DNA of 64,000 bases from Nocardia inohanensis NBRC 100128 (GTDB lineage: Bacteria > Actinomycetota > Actinomycetes > Mycobacteriales > Mycobacteriaceae), in NCBI RefSeq assembly GCF_001612945.1, contig NZ_BDBK01000014.1, positions 1 through 64,000 of the forward strand, in the 5' to 3' direction. The first letter of the stretch is position 1, and each line of letters begins with the position of its first letter. This document shows, piece after piece, positions 44,825-53,609 of the stretch. The position numbers and the translations under genes were made by a program. The notes below the pieces were generated by a model. It was not told the DNA's origin. It did not search any database and worked only from the letters and a program-made list of their open reading frames with translations.

Positions 44825-46123
44825 ATGACACCCCTGACCCTCGATCCGGCCGCCACGGCCTGGCTGCTCGCGGCCACGGCCATGGTGCTGCTCATGACGC
44901 CCGGGCTGGCGATCTTCTACGGCGGCATGGTGCGGTCGACCGGTGTGCTCAACATGCTGATGATGAGCTTCATCGCGATTCCGCTGGTCGCGGTGGTGTG
45001 GCTGCTGTTCGGGTACAGCCTGGCCTTCGGCGACGACGCGGGCGGCGGGATCATCGGAGACCTCGGTCATCTCGGGCTGTCCGGGATCGATCCGGGCACC
45101 CTGCACGCGATTCCGGGGACCGACGGCAAGGCCGTGCCGGAGCTGCTGTTCGTCACCTTCCAGCTGACCTTCGCGATTCTGACCGTGGCGCTGGTGTCGG
45201 GCGCGATCGCCGACCGCGCCAAGTTCTCCGCCTGGATGATCTTCGTGCCGGTGTGGGCGCTCATCGTGTATTCGCCGATCGCGCACTGGGTGTGGACGCC
45301 GGACGGCTGGCTGGCCGAGCTGGGCGCGCTCGACTACGCGGGCGGCCTGGTGGTCGAGATCGCTTCGGGCGCTTCGGCGCTGGCCATGGCGATCGTGCTG
45401 GGGCCGCGCGTCGGCTTCAAGGTAGACGCCATGCGACCGCATAATCTGCCGTTCGTGCTGCTCGGCGCGGGGCTGCTGTGGTTCGGCTGGTTCGGGTTCA
45501 ATGCCGGTTCCGCCTTGCAGGCCAACGGCATTGCCGCCGCGGTCTTCCTGAACACCCTCGTCGCGGGCTGCCTGGGCATGCTGGGCTGGCTGGTGGTGGA
45601 GCAGGTGCGCGACGGCCGGCCCACCACCTTCGGTGCGGCGTCGGGTGCGGTGGCGGGTCTGGTGGCCATCACGCCGTCGTGTGGGACGGTGAACACGCTG
45701 GGCGCGCTGATCGTGGGTCTGCTGGCCGGCGTGGTGTGTTCGTTCGCGGTGGGCTGGAAGTTCAAGGGCAACTACGACGATTCGCTCGATGTGGTGGGCG
45801 TGCACTTCGTGGGCGGTGTGGTGGGCACGCTGCTGATCGGGCTGCTGGCCACCCATGTCATGACCGATGGGGCCGACGGGCTGTTCTACGGCGGCGGGCC
45901 GGCGCAGCTGGGTAAGCAGGTGGTCGGCGTGCTCGCCGTCGCGGCCTTCGCTTTCGGGGTGACGTTCCTGCTGGGCAAGGTCATCGACAAGTTCATCGGA
46001 TTCCGGATCAGCCGGGAAGACGAGGTCGGCGGTATCGACTTCGCGCTGCACGCCGAGACCGCATACGCCGAAGGCGTGCACGGGCATTCGCCGCAGCGCC
46101 ACGGAAAGCCCTTCGGGCACTGA
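44825..46123 (+). CDS. amt: Ammonium transporter (Amt/Mep) with Glu in the first pore-His position
   Basis: The 432-residue protein has 11 transmembrane helices and all main Amt landmarks: TPGLAIFYGGMVRSTGVLNM, IAHWVW, RPHNLPFVLLGAGLLWFGWFGFNAGSAL and DVVGVHFVGGVVGTLLIG. It moves ammonium or ammonia across the membrane. The first of the twin pore His residues is replaced by Glu at residue 178 (LDYAGGLVVEIASG, where AmtB has VVHI); the second His is kept at residue 327. AAGGAG lies before the ATG at 44825. No glnK follows; a strong terminator does. Confidence 0.95.
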   Translation: MTPLTLDPAATAWLLAATAMVLLMTPGLAIFYGGMVRSTGVLNMLMMSFIAIPLVAVVWLLFGYSLAFGDDAGGGIIGDLGHLGLSGIDPGTLHAIPGTDGKAVPELLFVTFQLTFAILTVALVSGAIADRAKFSAWMIFVPVWALIVYSPIAHWVWTPDGWLAELGALDYAGGLVVEIASGASALAMAIVLGPRVGFKVDAMRPHNLPFVLLGAGLLWFGWFGFNAGSALQANGIAAAVFLNTLVAGCLGMLGWLVVEQVRDGRPTTFGAASGAVAGLVAITPSCGTVNTLGALIVGLLAGVVCSFAVGWKFKGNYDDSLDVVGVHFVGGVVGTLLIGLLATHVMTDGADGLFYGGGPAQLGKQVVGVLAVAAFAFGVTFLLGKVIDKFIGFRISREDEVGGIDFALHAETAYAEGVHGHSPQRHGKPFGH

Positions 46124-46138
46124 CGGTTCGAACAGAAC

Positions 46139-46170
46139 GGGGTCCGGGGACCAAGTCCCCGGACCCCTTT
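46139..46170 (+). terminator. Intrinsic terminator after amt
   Basis: GGGGTCCGGGGAC (46139-46151) pairs perfectly with GTCCCCGGACCCC (46155-46167) around a 3-base loop and is followed by TTTGTG. It lies between the convergent amt and metallopeptidase genes and could serve both. Confidence 0.9.
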
Positions 46171-46212
46171 GTGTCCATCCCACTCCCCGCCGCCGAAGGG
46201 CGGGCCGGCGCG

Positions 46213-47556
46213 CTAGTTCACCTTGCTCGCGGCGGCGGAGAAGGTGTTGCACTGGGCGGTGCGGTTCTTGTCGTAGCCGACCTCGAACCAGGAACCGCTG
46301 TTCTGGGCGGTGCCGTGGTCGCGCATATCGCCGGCCGAGTCGCCGCGATGGTAGGTGTCGGTGCGGGCCACGCCGATCTGGGCGTTGGTGAGCGAACCGC
46401 CGCCGTGCGAGGCGGAGAGAAACATGCCGTCGAAGCAGTTGGCCTGCAATTCGGTTCGGCGGGACAGCTCCAGCCCGGTGTCGCTGCGCACGCCCGCGTC
46501 ACGGCGCTGCTGATGCACCTTGCCGAGAATGCCGGATTGGGCTTGGACGTGGTGCCCGTACTCGTGGGCGAAGACCGAGAGATAGACCACCCAGTTGTTC
46601 TTGAAGATATCGGTCTGCAACTGGCTGATCGGCAGGTAGATGGTCTTGTCCGCCGAGCAGTAGAAGGCGGCGAAGTTGGAGCTGCTGCCGGTGCACAGGG
46701 TGGTGATGCCGGTGGTGTCGGCGGAGACCATCAGCTTCGGCGCTTCGAAGCTCATATTGATCTCGGTGAACAGTGGCTTCCAGGCGTTTTCGAGGCAGCC
46801 GGCCGCGGTTTCGAAGAAGGTGCGCGCCGCCTCGACCTCGGTGCTCCACGCGGTGTAGTTGCATTTGGCCGGGATCAGGGTCAGATCCGCCCCGGTGACC
46901 AGTGGATTGTCGGCGGTGGCGGCGACGCCGGTGGCGCTGCCGCCGCCGGAATCGGGTGCGTAGGTGGTCTTTACGGCCTCACCGGAGCCGAGGCTGTCGA
47001 AGCCGTTGCGCACGGCGGTGCGCAGCAGCACCCCGGTGATCAGCACGATGAGGATCACCAGCAGGGTGCCCAGGCGGCGACGGCGCGGCCGGGCGGCCGG
47101 CGCGTGCGCACCGGGCGCGGGCATGGGGAGCCGATATCCGGGCTGCGCGGGCGCGCTGGTGGGCGCGGGCGGCGGCTGATAGGCGGGACGCCGCGAGAAC
47201 ATCTCGGTCTGCGCGGGCGGCGGCGCTACCGGGCGATAACCCGGCCGTGGCTGGCCCGCGGGCTGGGGGCGGCCGGGCTGCGGCTGCCCCGGTCCACGCG
47301 GCCCGGGATACGGCTGGACCGGGAATTGCTGCCCCGGGAACGGCTGGCCCGGAGGCGGATTGCCGTACGGCGGGCGCTGCGGCGGTCCCGGATTCGGCTG
47401 CCCGGGATAGCCGGGCTGACCCGGCGGCCGTCCCGGGTGCCCCGGATTCGGCTGCGGCCGGCCGTGATTCGGATTACCGCCCTGACCAGGGCGCGGCTGT
47501 CCGGGCGGGTTGCCGCCGGGAGGAGTCGGACCATAGCCGGACGGTGGGCGAGTCAT
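46213..47556 (-). CDS. Membrane-anchored neutral zinc metallopeptidase (YpfJ-like)
   Basis: The 447-residue protein has a Pro/Gly/Gln-rich cytosolic N-terminus (about 1-145), one transmembrane helix (LGTLLVILIVLITGVLLRTAV, about 155-175), then an extracytoplasmic peptidase domain with HEYGHH (near residue 330) and the downstream Glu-containing SRRTELQANCFDGMFL. This is the YpfJ/putative neutral zinc metallopeptidase family. Four or more Cys in the domain may form disulfides. Substrates are unknown. The ATG at 47556 begins MTRPPSGYGP; a GTG nine bases upstream is possible. Confidence 0.88.
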   Translation of the reverse strand: MTRPPSGYGPTPPGGNPPGQPRPGQGGNPNHGRPQPNPGHPGRPPGQPGYPGQPNPGPPQRPPYGNPPPGQPFPGQQFPVQPYPGPRGPGQPQPGRPQPAGQPRPGYRPVAPPPAQTEMFSRRPAYQPPPAPTSAPAQPGYRLPMPAPGAHAPAARPRRRRLGTLLVILIVLITGVLLRTAVRNGFDSLGSGEAVKTTYAPDSGGGSATGVAATADNPLVTGADLTLIPAKCNYTAWSTEVEAARTFFETAAGCLENAWKPLFTEINMSFEAPKLMVSADTTGITTLCTGSSSNFAAFYCSADKTIYLPISQLQTDIFKNNWVVYLSVFAHEYGHHVQAQSGILGKVHQQRRDAGVRSDTGLELSRRTELQANCFDGMFLSASHGGGSLTNAQIGVARTDTYHRGDSAGDMRDHGTAQNSGSWFEVGYDKNRTAQCNTFSAAASKVN

Positions 47557-47634
47557 CCCCCGCACCCCCCTCGTTCGTATGCGATAACCGACAGCCGCTG
47601 AGGAAGGATAGCAAGCTGTCTATAGTCGCCTGTC

Positions 47635-49227
47635 ATGCAGATTTTTCGGGGGGGCGCTCTCGTCGCGCTGCTGCTCGCGCTCGCGGGCCTGAGCGCACCG
47701 GCCGCCCTCGCGCAGTCGGAGGGCGTGCGCATCACCGCGGATGTGAGTCTCGGCGACGATGGTCTGCTACGCGTGGCCGAGACCGTGGAAGTGCCCGAGG
47801 GCAGCGACTTCCGGCAGGTGCTGCCGCTGCGGGTGCAGGTCAGCGATACCGTGCAGCGCAGCTTCGAGGTCACCGAGGTGGAGGCCACCGGCGACGGTAC
47901 GGCGCGGGTGGACGACGGCCTGTTCACCATCGAGGCGCGGCCCGGGTCGGCGACCTTCAAGTACGCCGTGCACAACACGGTCAGCAATACCGATGGCGCG
48001 CAGGTGTTCCACTGGACCGGCGTGCTGAACACCGATGTGGCGTCGATCAATGTGAGCGTGATCAGCCCGGACTTCCGGATGGGCGTCACCAAGTGCACCA
48101 TCGGCCCGCCCGGCGCTCCGGAGGATTGCGCGGATATCCGGGTGGAGCCGGACGGCGTCGCACACCTGTCGAAGTCGGATCTGCACAAGGGCGATGTCAT
48201 CGATGTGACCTTGCAGCTGCCGCCCGGCACGGTGAAGGCCAATGCCGATATCCAGGACGACGACGCGCCCGGCCCGTTCTCGCTGACCGGTCCGGTGCTG
48301 GCGGCGTTCGCGGTGCTGCTGGCGGGGCTGGCCGCCGCGGCGGGTTACGTGGTGTGGACGCGCCGGCCCGCCCAGGACGCGCCGCAGGTGCTCGATCCGA
48401 TTGCGCGCGAGCACAATCGGGCCCGGTTCACCTCGCCGGACGGCGTGCTGCCGGGCACCGCCGGACTGCTGCTGGACGGCTATGTGGACCCCTGCGATAT
48501 GGCCGCCACCATCGTGGATCTGGCGGTGCGCAGTTATCTCTGGGTCGCCGTGGCGGGTGAGAAGGATTGGCGCATCGAGCGTCTCAACCCCGCCGACGAT
48601 CAGCTCACCGCCTACGAGCGCACCGTCTATGCCGCGCTGCTGCCGGACGGCGCGGATTCGGTCCTGCTGTCGGAGCTGAAGGGCAAGGTCCCGGTCCGTG
48701 CGGTGCGCCGCGCGTTGATCGACGATGCCGTGGCGCGCGGCGCGTTCGTGGATCGCACCCGCCGCGGCTTCGAATTCTGGCTCGGCGCGGCACTGATCGT
48801 CACCGGGGCGATCGCCACCGCCGCCCTCGCGCTCGGCCCCGGGCACGCGCTCATCGGCGTCGCGATCGCGCTGGCGGGTGTCGCGGCCCTGCTCCTCCCC
48901 CGCTACCTGCCGTCCCGTACGGCGCTGGGCCGTGAGCTGACCGGCCGGGTCCAGGCCATGTTGCGCGGTTTGGACGCGATTGCGCCGCAGCAACTCCCGC
49001 CGCCGGATCAGGAGCTGGTGTTCTCCCGTGCCCTGCCGTTCATGGTGGCCGGACAGCGCACCGACCAGTGGGTCCGCACCTTCCGCAATCTGGACCCGAC
49101 CGCCGACGGTGAGACCGGCATCTACTGGTTCGGCGGCTTCGAAGGTGACCGCGACCTGCTCCGCTTCGGCGCGCATTTCCCGTACTTCATCACGGCGGTC
49201 GAGGGATTGTTCCGCGCGGCGAGGTGA
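47635..49227 (+). CDS. DUF2207 predicted membrane protein
   Basis: The 530-residue protein has a signal peptide (residues 1-26, ending ALAQ), an extracytoplasmic beta-rich DUF2207 domain (about 30-215), a transmembrane helix (about 222-243), a cytosolic part, and two more helices (about 375-420). The family is widespread but uncharacterised. TATAGT (47621-47626) lies eight bases before the ATG, suggesting a near-leaderless transcript. It is divergent from the metallopeptidase. Confidence 0.85.
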   Translation: MQIFRGGALVALLLALAGLSAPAALAQSEGVRITADVSLGDDGLLRVAETVEVPEGSDFRQVLPLRVQVSDTVQRSFEVTEVEATGDGTARVDDGLFTIEARPGSATFKYAVHNTVSNTDGAQVFHWTGVLNTDVASINVSVISPDFRMGVTKCTIGPPGAPEDCADIRVEPDGVAHLSKSDLHKGDVIDVTLQLPPGTVKANADIQDDDAPGPFSLTGPVLAAFAVLLAGLAAAAGYVVWTRRPAQDAPQVLDPIAREHNRARFTSPDGVLPGTAGLLLDGYVDPCDMAATIVDLAVRSYLWVAVAGEKDWRIERLNPADDQLTAYERTVYAALLPDGADSVLLSELKGKVPVRAVRRALIDDAVARGAFVDRTRRGFEFWLGAALIVTGAIATAALALGPGHALIGVAIALAGVAALLLPRYLPSRTALGRELTGRVQAMLRGLDAIAPQQLPPPDQELVFSRALPFMVAGQRTDQWVRTFRNLDPTADGETGIYWFGGFEGDRDLLRFGAHFPYFITAVEGLFRAAR

Positions 49228-49270
49228 AGACTCTTTCCGCCATTCCGACCGCCTCCCCGGGATCGTCCGG

Positions 49271-51970
49271 CTAGGAATTCGCGTGCAATGCCAGGGCGCG
49301 GCGGGCGTAGGCGCGGACGTCGGCGTCGGTGTCGTCGAGGGCGGATTGCAGTGCGGTGCGGGCGGATTCGGACTCCGGCCAGCTGCTGAGGGTGAGCACG
49401 GCGGCTTTGCGGATGTCGGGGTGGACGTCGGACAGGGCCGCGGTGAGGGGTTCGGCGGCCAGTTCGGCGCCGATCGCCGATAGGCCCCGGGCCGCGCCTT
49501 CCCGGATCTGCCAGGCCGAATCCCGTAATGCGGCAGCCAGATTCGGTGCATCGCCGGCGTCGCCGAGGCGGGCCAGGGCGGTGAGGGCGGCCGCGCGTAC
49601 CAAGGGGTCGCGGTCGGTGATCAGAGTGCGGACGGCGGCCACTCCGCCCTGGCCGACGGTGGCCAGACCCTTGGCCGCGGCGATGCGGACTTCGCGGTTC
49701 TCGTCGTGGGCGGCGGTGGTGAGGGCGTTCCAATCGTCCAGAGAGACCAGTCCGTCCACGGCTTGAATGCGAACCCGGTGGTCGGAATCGAGTGCGGCCT
49801 TGGCGAACAGCTCCGCACTTCCGGCGTGCAGGGCGCGCAGCAGGTCGATGACGGCCGCGCGCACCAGCGGGTCGGGCGAGTCGGCATGCCGGGCGAGCTG
49901 GCCGGGGGCGGGCAGGATTTCGACGAGTTCGCGCAGGCCCGCCACGGCGGCGGCCCGGACTTCGGCATCGGTGTCGCCGAGCGCGTCGATGAGGCGGTCG
50001 CCGAAACCGTCCGGGGTGCCCTCGGTGAGGACGGACAGGGCGGTGGCGCGCACGCGCGGGTCCGGGTCGGACAGGAAGGATTCGAGGTCTTCCGCACTCG
50101 GCGCATCCAGGCTGAGCAGGAGGGCGATGCGCGGGGCGACGATCTCCTTCGCGGCCGGGGCAGCCGGGACGGTGTGGGTGTGCACTTCCGCCCCGAGATT
50201 GGGCGGGCTGCCGACGAGCGCGGGCTGCTCGACGGGGATGACCGCCGAGTCTTCCGAAGGCAGATCGTCGAGGCCGGGGACGGGGACGAAGTACGGGTCG
50301 ACCGGACGCTTCAGGAATTCCATGTCACCGTCCTCGCCCTTGCGGAGGTTGAGGTGGTAGCGCCATTCCACATCGTCGCGCTCGGGTAGGTCGGCGCGTT
50401 CGTGGTAGAGGCCCCAACGGGATTCGGTGCGGGTGAGGGAGGAGCGGGCGGCCATTTCGGCGCAGTCGCGGATGAAGCTCACTTCGGCGCAGCGCATCAG
50501 TTCGTGCGGGGTCTGCGCGCCCATGGCTTCCAGGTCGCCCAGCATGCGGTCGAAGGTTTCGATGGCCAGCGAAAGTTTGGTGGCGGTCTTGGGCGGGGCC
50601 ACGTAGTCGTTGACGAAGCGGCGCAGCTTGTATTCGACCTGCTGCTGCGGCGGGCCGTCGGGATTGCGCAGCGGGCGATAGATCAGTTCGTGCGCGGCCG
50701 CCAGCTGATCGGACGGAAGTTCGCGCGGCGCATCGATTTCGGCGAGCGTCGAGGCCGCGTGCGCGCCCGCGAGATCGCCGTACACGAACGCGCCGATCAT
50801 GTAGTTGTGCGGGACGCAGGCCAGGTCTCCGGCCGCGTACAGGCCGGGCACCGTGGTGCGGGCGTTCTCATCCACCCACACGCCGGATGCGGAATGCCCA
50901 CTGCACAAACCGATTTCGGAGATGTGCATCTCGATATCGTGGGTGCGGTAGTCGTGTCCGCGATTGGCGTGGAAGGTGCCGCGCGTCGGCCGTTCGGTGG
51001 TGTGCAGGATGCCTTCGAGGGCATCCAGGGTTTCGGTCGGCAGATGCGAGACCTTGAGGTAGATCGGCCCGCGCGCGGATTCGATCTCCCGCTTGACCTC
51101 CGACATCATCTGCCCGGACCAGTAATCGGAGTCGACGAAGCGCTCACCGAGGGCGTTGACCTGGTAACCGCCGAACGGATTGGCGACGTAGGCGCAGGCC
51201 GGACCGTTGTAATCCTTGATCAGCGGATTGATCTGGAAGCATTCGATGCCGGAGAGTTCCGCGCCCGCGTGATAGGCCATGGCGTACCCGTCACCGGCAT
51301 TGGTGGGGTTCTCGTAGGTGCCGTAGAGGTACCCGGAGGCGGGCAGCCCGAGCCGCCCGCACGGACCGGTGGCGAGAATGACCGCCTTGGCGGCCACCGC
51401 GACGAATTCCCCCGTGCGCGTGTTCAATGCGGCGGCCCCGACGGCACGCCCGTTCTCGGTGAGCACCCGCACCGGCATGAGCCGGTTCTCGATGCGGATC
51501 CGCTCGCGCATCTTGCGCTGCCGCAGTACGCGATACAGCGCCTTCTTGACGTCCTTCCCCTCCGGCATCGGCAGCACGTACGACCCCGACCGGTGCACCC
51601 GCCGCACCGCGTACTCCCCGTACGCGTCCTTCTCGAACTTCACGCCGTAGCGTTCGAGCCGCTGCACCATGGCGAATCCGCGCGTCGCCGTCTGATAGAC
51701 GGTGCGCTGGTTGACGATTCCGTCGTTGGCCCGGGTGATCTCGGCGACGTAATCCTCCGGCTCGGCCTTGCCCGGAATGACCGCGTTGTTCACCCCGTCC
51801 ATGCCCATGGCCAGCGCGCCGGAATGCCGGACGTGCGCCTTCTCCAGCAGCAGCACGTTCGCACCCTGCTCGGCGGCGGTGAGCGCGGCCATGGTGCCCG
51901 CCGTGCCGCCGCCGATCACCAGGACGTCGCAGTCCAGCCGCAGGGTTTCGGACAGATCGGGAATCTCCAT
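49271..51970 (-). CDS. AprA/FrdA-like flavoprotein with C-terminal HEAT repeats
   Basis: The 899-residue protein has an FAD-binding fumarate-reductase/adenylylsulfate-reductase-type domain (CDVLVIGGGTAGTMAALTAAEQG at the start; HSASGVWVDENARTTVPGLYAAGD before the capping region) in residues about 1-590. Residues about 620-899 form about nine HEAT/PBS-lyase-like repeats (LSDPDPRVRATALSVL, ALGDTDAEVRAAAVAGL and similar). It ends an operon with a sulfonate-type ABC transporter, ferredoxin and GntR regulator. It may reduce or oxidise the imported compound with electrons via the ferredoxin; the reaction is unknown. The usual AprA or FrdA is shorter and lacks the HEAT part. Confidence 0.85.
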   Translation of the reverse strand: MEIPDLSETLRLDCDVLVIGGGTAGTMAALTAAEQGANVLLLEKAHVRHSGALAMGMDGVNNAVIPGKAEPEDYVAEITRANDGIVNQRTVYQTATRGFAMVQRLERYGVKFEKDAYGEYAVRRVHRSGSYVLPMPEGKDVKKALYRVLRQRKMRERIRIENRLMPVRVLTENGRAVGAAALNTRTGEFVAVAAKAVILATGPCGRLGLPASGYLYGTYENPTNAGDGYAMAYHAGAELSGIECFQINPLIKDYNGPACAYVANPFGGYQVNALGERFVDSDYWSGQMMSEVKREIESARGPIYLKVSHLPTETLDALEGILHTTERPTRGTFHANRGHDYRTHDIEMHISEIGLCSGHSASGVWVDENARTTVPGLYAAGDLACVPHNYMIGAFVYGDLAGAHAASTLAEIDAPRELPSDQLAAAHELIYRPLRNPDGPPQQQVEYKLRRFVNDYVAPPKTATKLSLAIETFDRMLGDLEAMGAQTPHELMRCAEVSFIRDCAEMAARSSLTRTESRWGLYHERADLPERDDVEWRYHLNLRKGEDGDMEFLKRPVDPYFVPVPGLDDLPSEDSAVIPVEQPALVGSPPNLGAEVHTHTVPAAPAAKEIVAPRIALLLSLDAPSAEDLESFLSDPDPRVRATALSVLTEGTPDGFGDRLIDALGDTDAEVRAAAVAGLRELVEILPAPGQLARHADSPDPLVRAAVIDLLRALHAGSAELFAKAALDSDHRVRIQAVDGLVSLDDWNALTTAAHDENREVRIAAAKGLATVGQGGVAAVRTLITDRDPLVRAAALTALARLGDAGDAPNLAAALRDSAWQIREGAARGLSAIGAELAAEPLTAALSDVHPDIRKAAVLTLSSWPESESARTALQSALDDTDADVRAYARRALALHANS

Positions 51971-52002
51971 GAGTTACACCAGCATTCGCAGTCGGGGACG
52001 GA

Positions 52003-52749
52003 TCAGAGGACGGCGAGATCGCCCGAATGATCCAGAGCGGTAATGATTTCGGCGCGCAGCGCGCTGCGGTCGAGGCCGAGGGTGCGCGGCTGGGGGACCT
52101 CCAGCAGGGCGCGCAATGGTTCCCCGGCGCGGCCGAGCACGGCGACGCGATCGCCGATCAGCAGGGCTTCGTCCACATCGTGGGTGACGAAGACGACGGT
52201 GGCGGGATGGGTCTGCCAGGTATCGATCAGCAAGCGCTGCATGGTGTTCCGGGTCTGCGCGTCGAGCGCGCCGAACGGTTCGTCCATCATGACCGCGCGC
52301 GGTGCGCCGGCCAGCCCGCGCGCCAGCTGGACCCGCTGGCGCATGCCGCCGGACAGGCTCTTGGGCAGGAAGTCGGCGAAACCGGTGAGGCCGATCTCCT
52401 CGATCCACTTCTCGGCCAGCGCGCGGCGGCCCGCGCGGGGTTCGCCACGCAGCTTCAGCGCCAGTTCGATATTGGCGCGCACGGTTTTCCACGGCAGCAG
52501 CGCATTGTCCTGGAAGACGACGGCGCGATCCCGGTCGGTGCCGGTGACCTCGATGCCGTCGGCCAGCACCCGCCCGGTGTCGGGACGCAGCAGTCCGGCC
52601 AGGGCGCGCAGCACGGTGGACTTGCCGCAGCCGGATGGGCCGGTGAGGATCAGGATCTCCCCCGGCTTCACCTCCAGATTCAGATCCGTGATCACCGGTG
52701 CGCCGGTGTAGGACAGACCGATCCGTTCCAGGGTCAATCCGATGCTCAT
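52003..52749 (-). CDS. ABC transporter ATP-binding protein (SsuB/TauB/NrtD-like)
   Basis: The 248-residue ATPase has Walker A GPSGCGKST, the Q-loop in VVFQDNALLPWKTV, signature LSGGMRQRVQLARGL, Walker B VMMDEPFGALD and a His switch in VTHDVDEALL. These match the nitrate/sulfonate/taurine family. Its start overlaps the permease stop by four bases. It probably energises uptake of the same substrate as the adjacent permease and binding protein; a separate flavoprotein gene follows. Confidence 0.94.
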   Translation of the reverse strand: MSIGLTLERIGLSYTGAPVITDLNLEVKPGEILILTGPSGCGKSTVLRALAGLLRPDTGRVLADGIEVTGTDRDRAVVFQDNALLPWKTVRANIELALKLRGEPRAGRRALAEKWIEEIGLTGFADFLPKSLSGGMRQRVQLARGLAGAPRAVMMDEPFGALDAQTRNTMQRLLIDTWQTHPATVVFVTHDVDEALLIGDRVAVLGRAGEPLRALLEVPQPRTLGLDRSALRAEIITALDHSGDLAVL

Positions 52750-53609
52750 TTCGCCGCCTCCGGGATGCGCGGCAGCCAGTGGGTGACCCGGCGGCCGATG
52801 AATTCCACCGCGGCCGAAGTGCTGTACCCCAGCACGCCGATGGTGATGATGCCGACGAACACCCGCGGGTAGTCCACGATCGTGTACGCCTGCCAGGTGC
52901 GATAGCCGACTCCCAGCCGACCGGAGATCATCTCGGCGGAGACCACGCAGATCCACGCCACGCCGATGCCCACCGAAAGCCCGGAGAACACCCCGGGCAG
53001 GCTGCCCGGCAACACCACCCGGAACAGCACATCCCACCGATTGCCGCCGAGCGTGCGCACCGAGTCCTCCCAGATGGTCGGCAGGGCCCGCACGGCATGC
53101 CTGGTGGAGACCAGCACCGGGAAGAAGGCCGCGAGGAAGGTGATGAACACGATCCCCGCCTCGTCGTCCGGGAACAGCAGGATCGCGACCGGCACGATGG
53201 CGATCGCCGGAATGGGCCGCGCCAGTTCGGTCAACGGCCCGACCGTGTCGGCCAGCCAGCGGGAACGCCCCAGTGCCACACCGAGCGACACACCGAGCGC
53301 GGCGGCGAGGCCGAACCCGCTCAGAATCCGGATCAGCGACTGCCCGAGATCGAGATAGAACTCGTCGGTTCCCAGCTGGTGCCGGAAAGCGCGCACGATC
53401 TCGGTGACGGTCGGCAGGGTATCGAACCGCACCCATGCCCGAACGTTGTTGGCGGTCAACAGCTGCCACAGGCCGATCGCCGCGATGATCGAAACCGAGC
53501 GGACCGCCCGAGACCGCCAGGCTCCGCGCCTGCGATGCGGACGAGACACGACGGCGGGCGATTCCGGCACCACGGCGGCCGCGAGTGGCGCCGCGGTGGT
53601 GGCGCTCAT
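52746..53609 (-). CDS. ABC transporter permease (SsuC/TauC-like)
   Basis: The 287-residue protein has about six transmembrane helices and the EAA-type loop in the GGNRWDVLFRVVLPGSLPGVFSGL segment, typical of the nitrate/sulfonate/taurine permease family. Both ends overlap neighbouring genes by four bases (ATGA), indicating translational coupling with the binding protein and the ATPase. A start at 53732 would run deep into the binding-protein gene, so 53609 is chosen. Confidence 0.93.
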   Translation of the reverse strand: MSATTAAPLAAAVVPESPAVVSRPHRRRGAWRSRAVRSVSIIAAIGLWQLLTANNVRAWVRFDTLPTVTEIVRAFRHQLGTDEFYLDLGQSLIRILSGFGLAAALGVSLGVALGRSRWLADTVGPLTELARPIPAIAIVPVAILLFPDDEAGIVFITFLAAFFPVLVSTRHAVRALPTIWEDSVRTLGGNRWDVLFRVVLPGSLPGVFSGLSVGIGVAWICVVSAEMISGRLGVGYRTWQAYTIVDYPRVFVGIITIGVLGYSTSAAVEFIGRRVTHWLPRIPEAAK

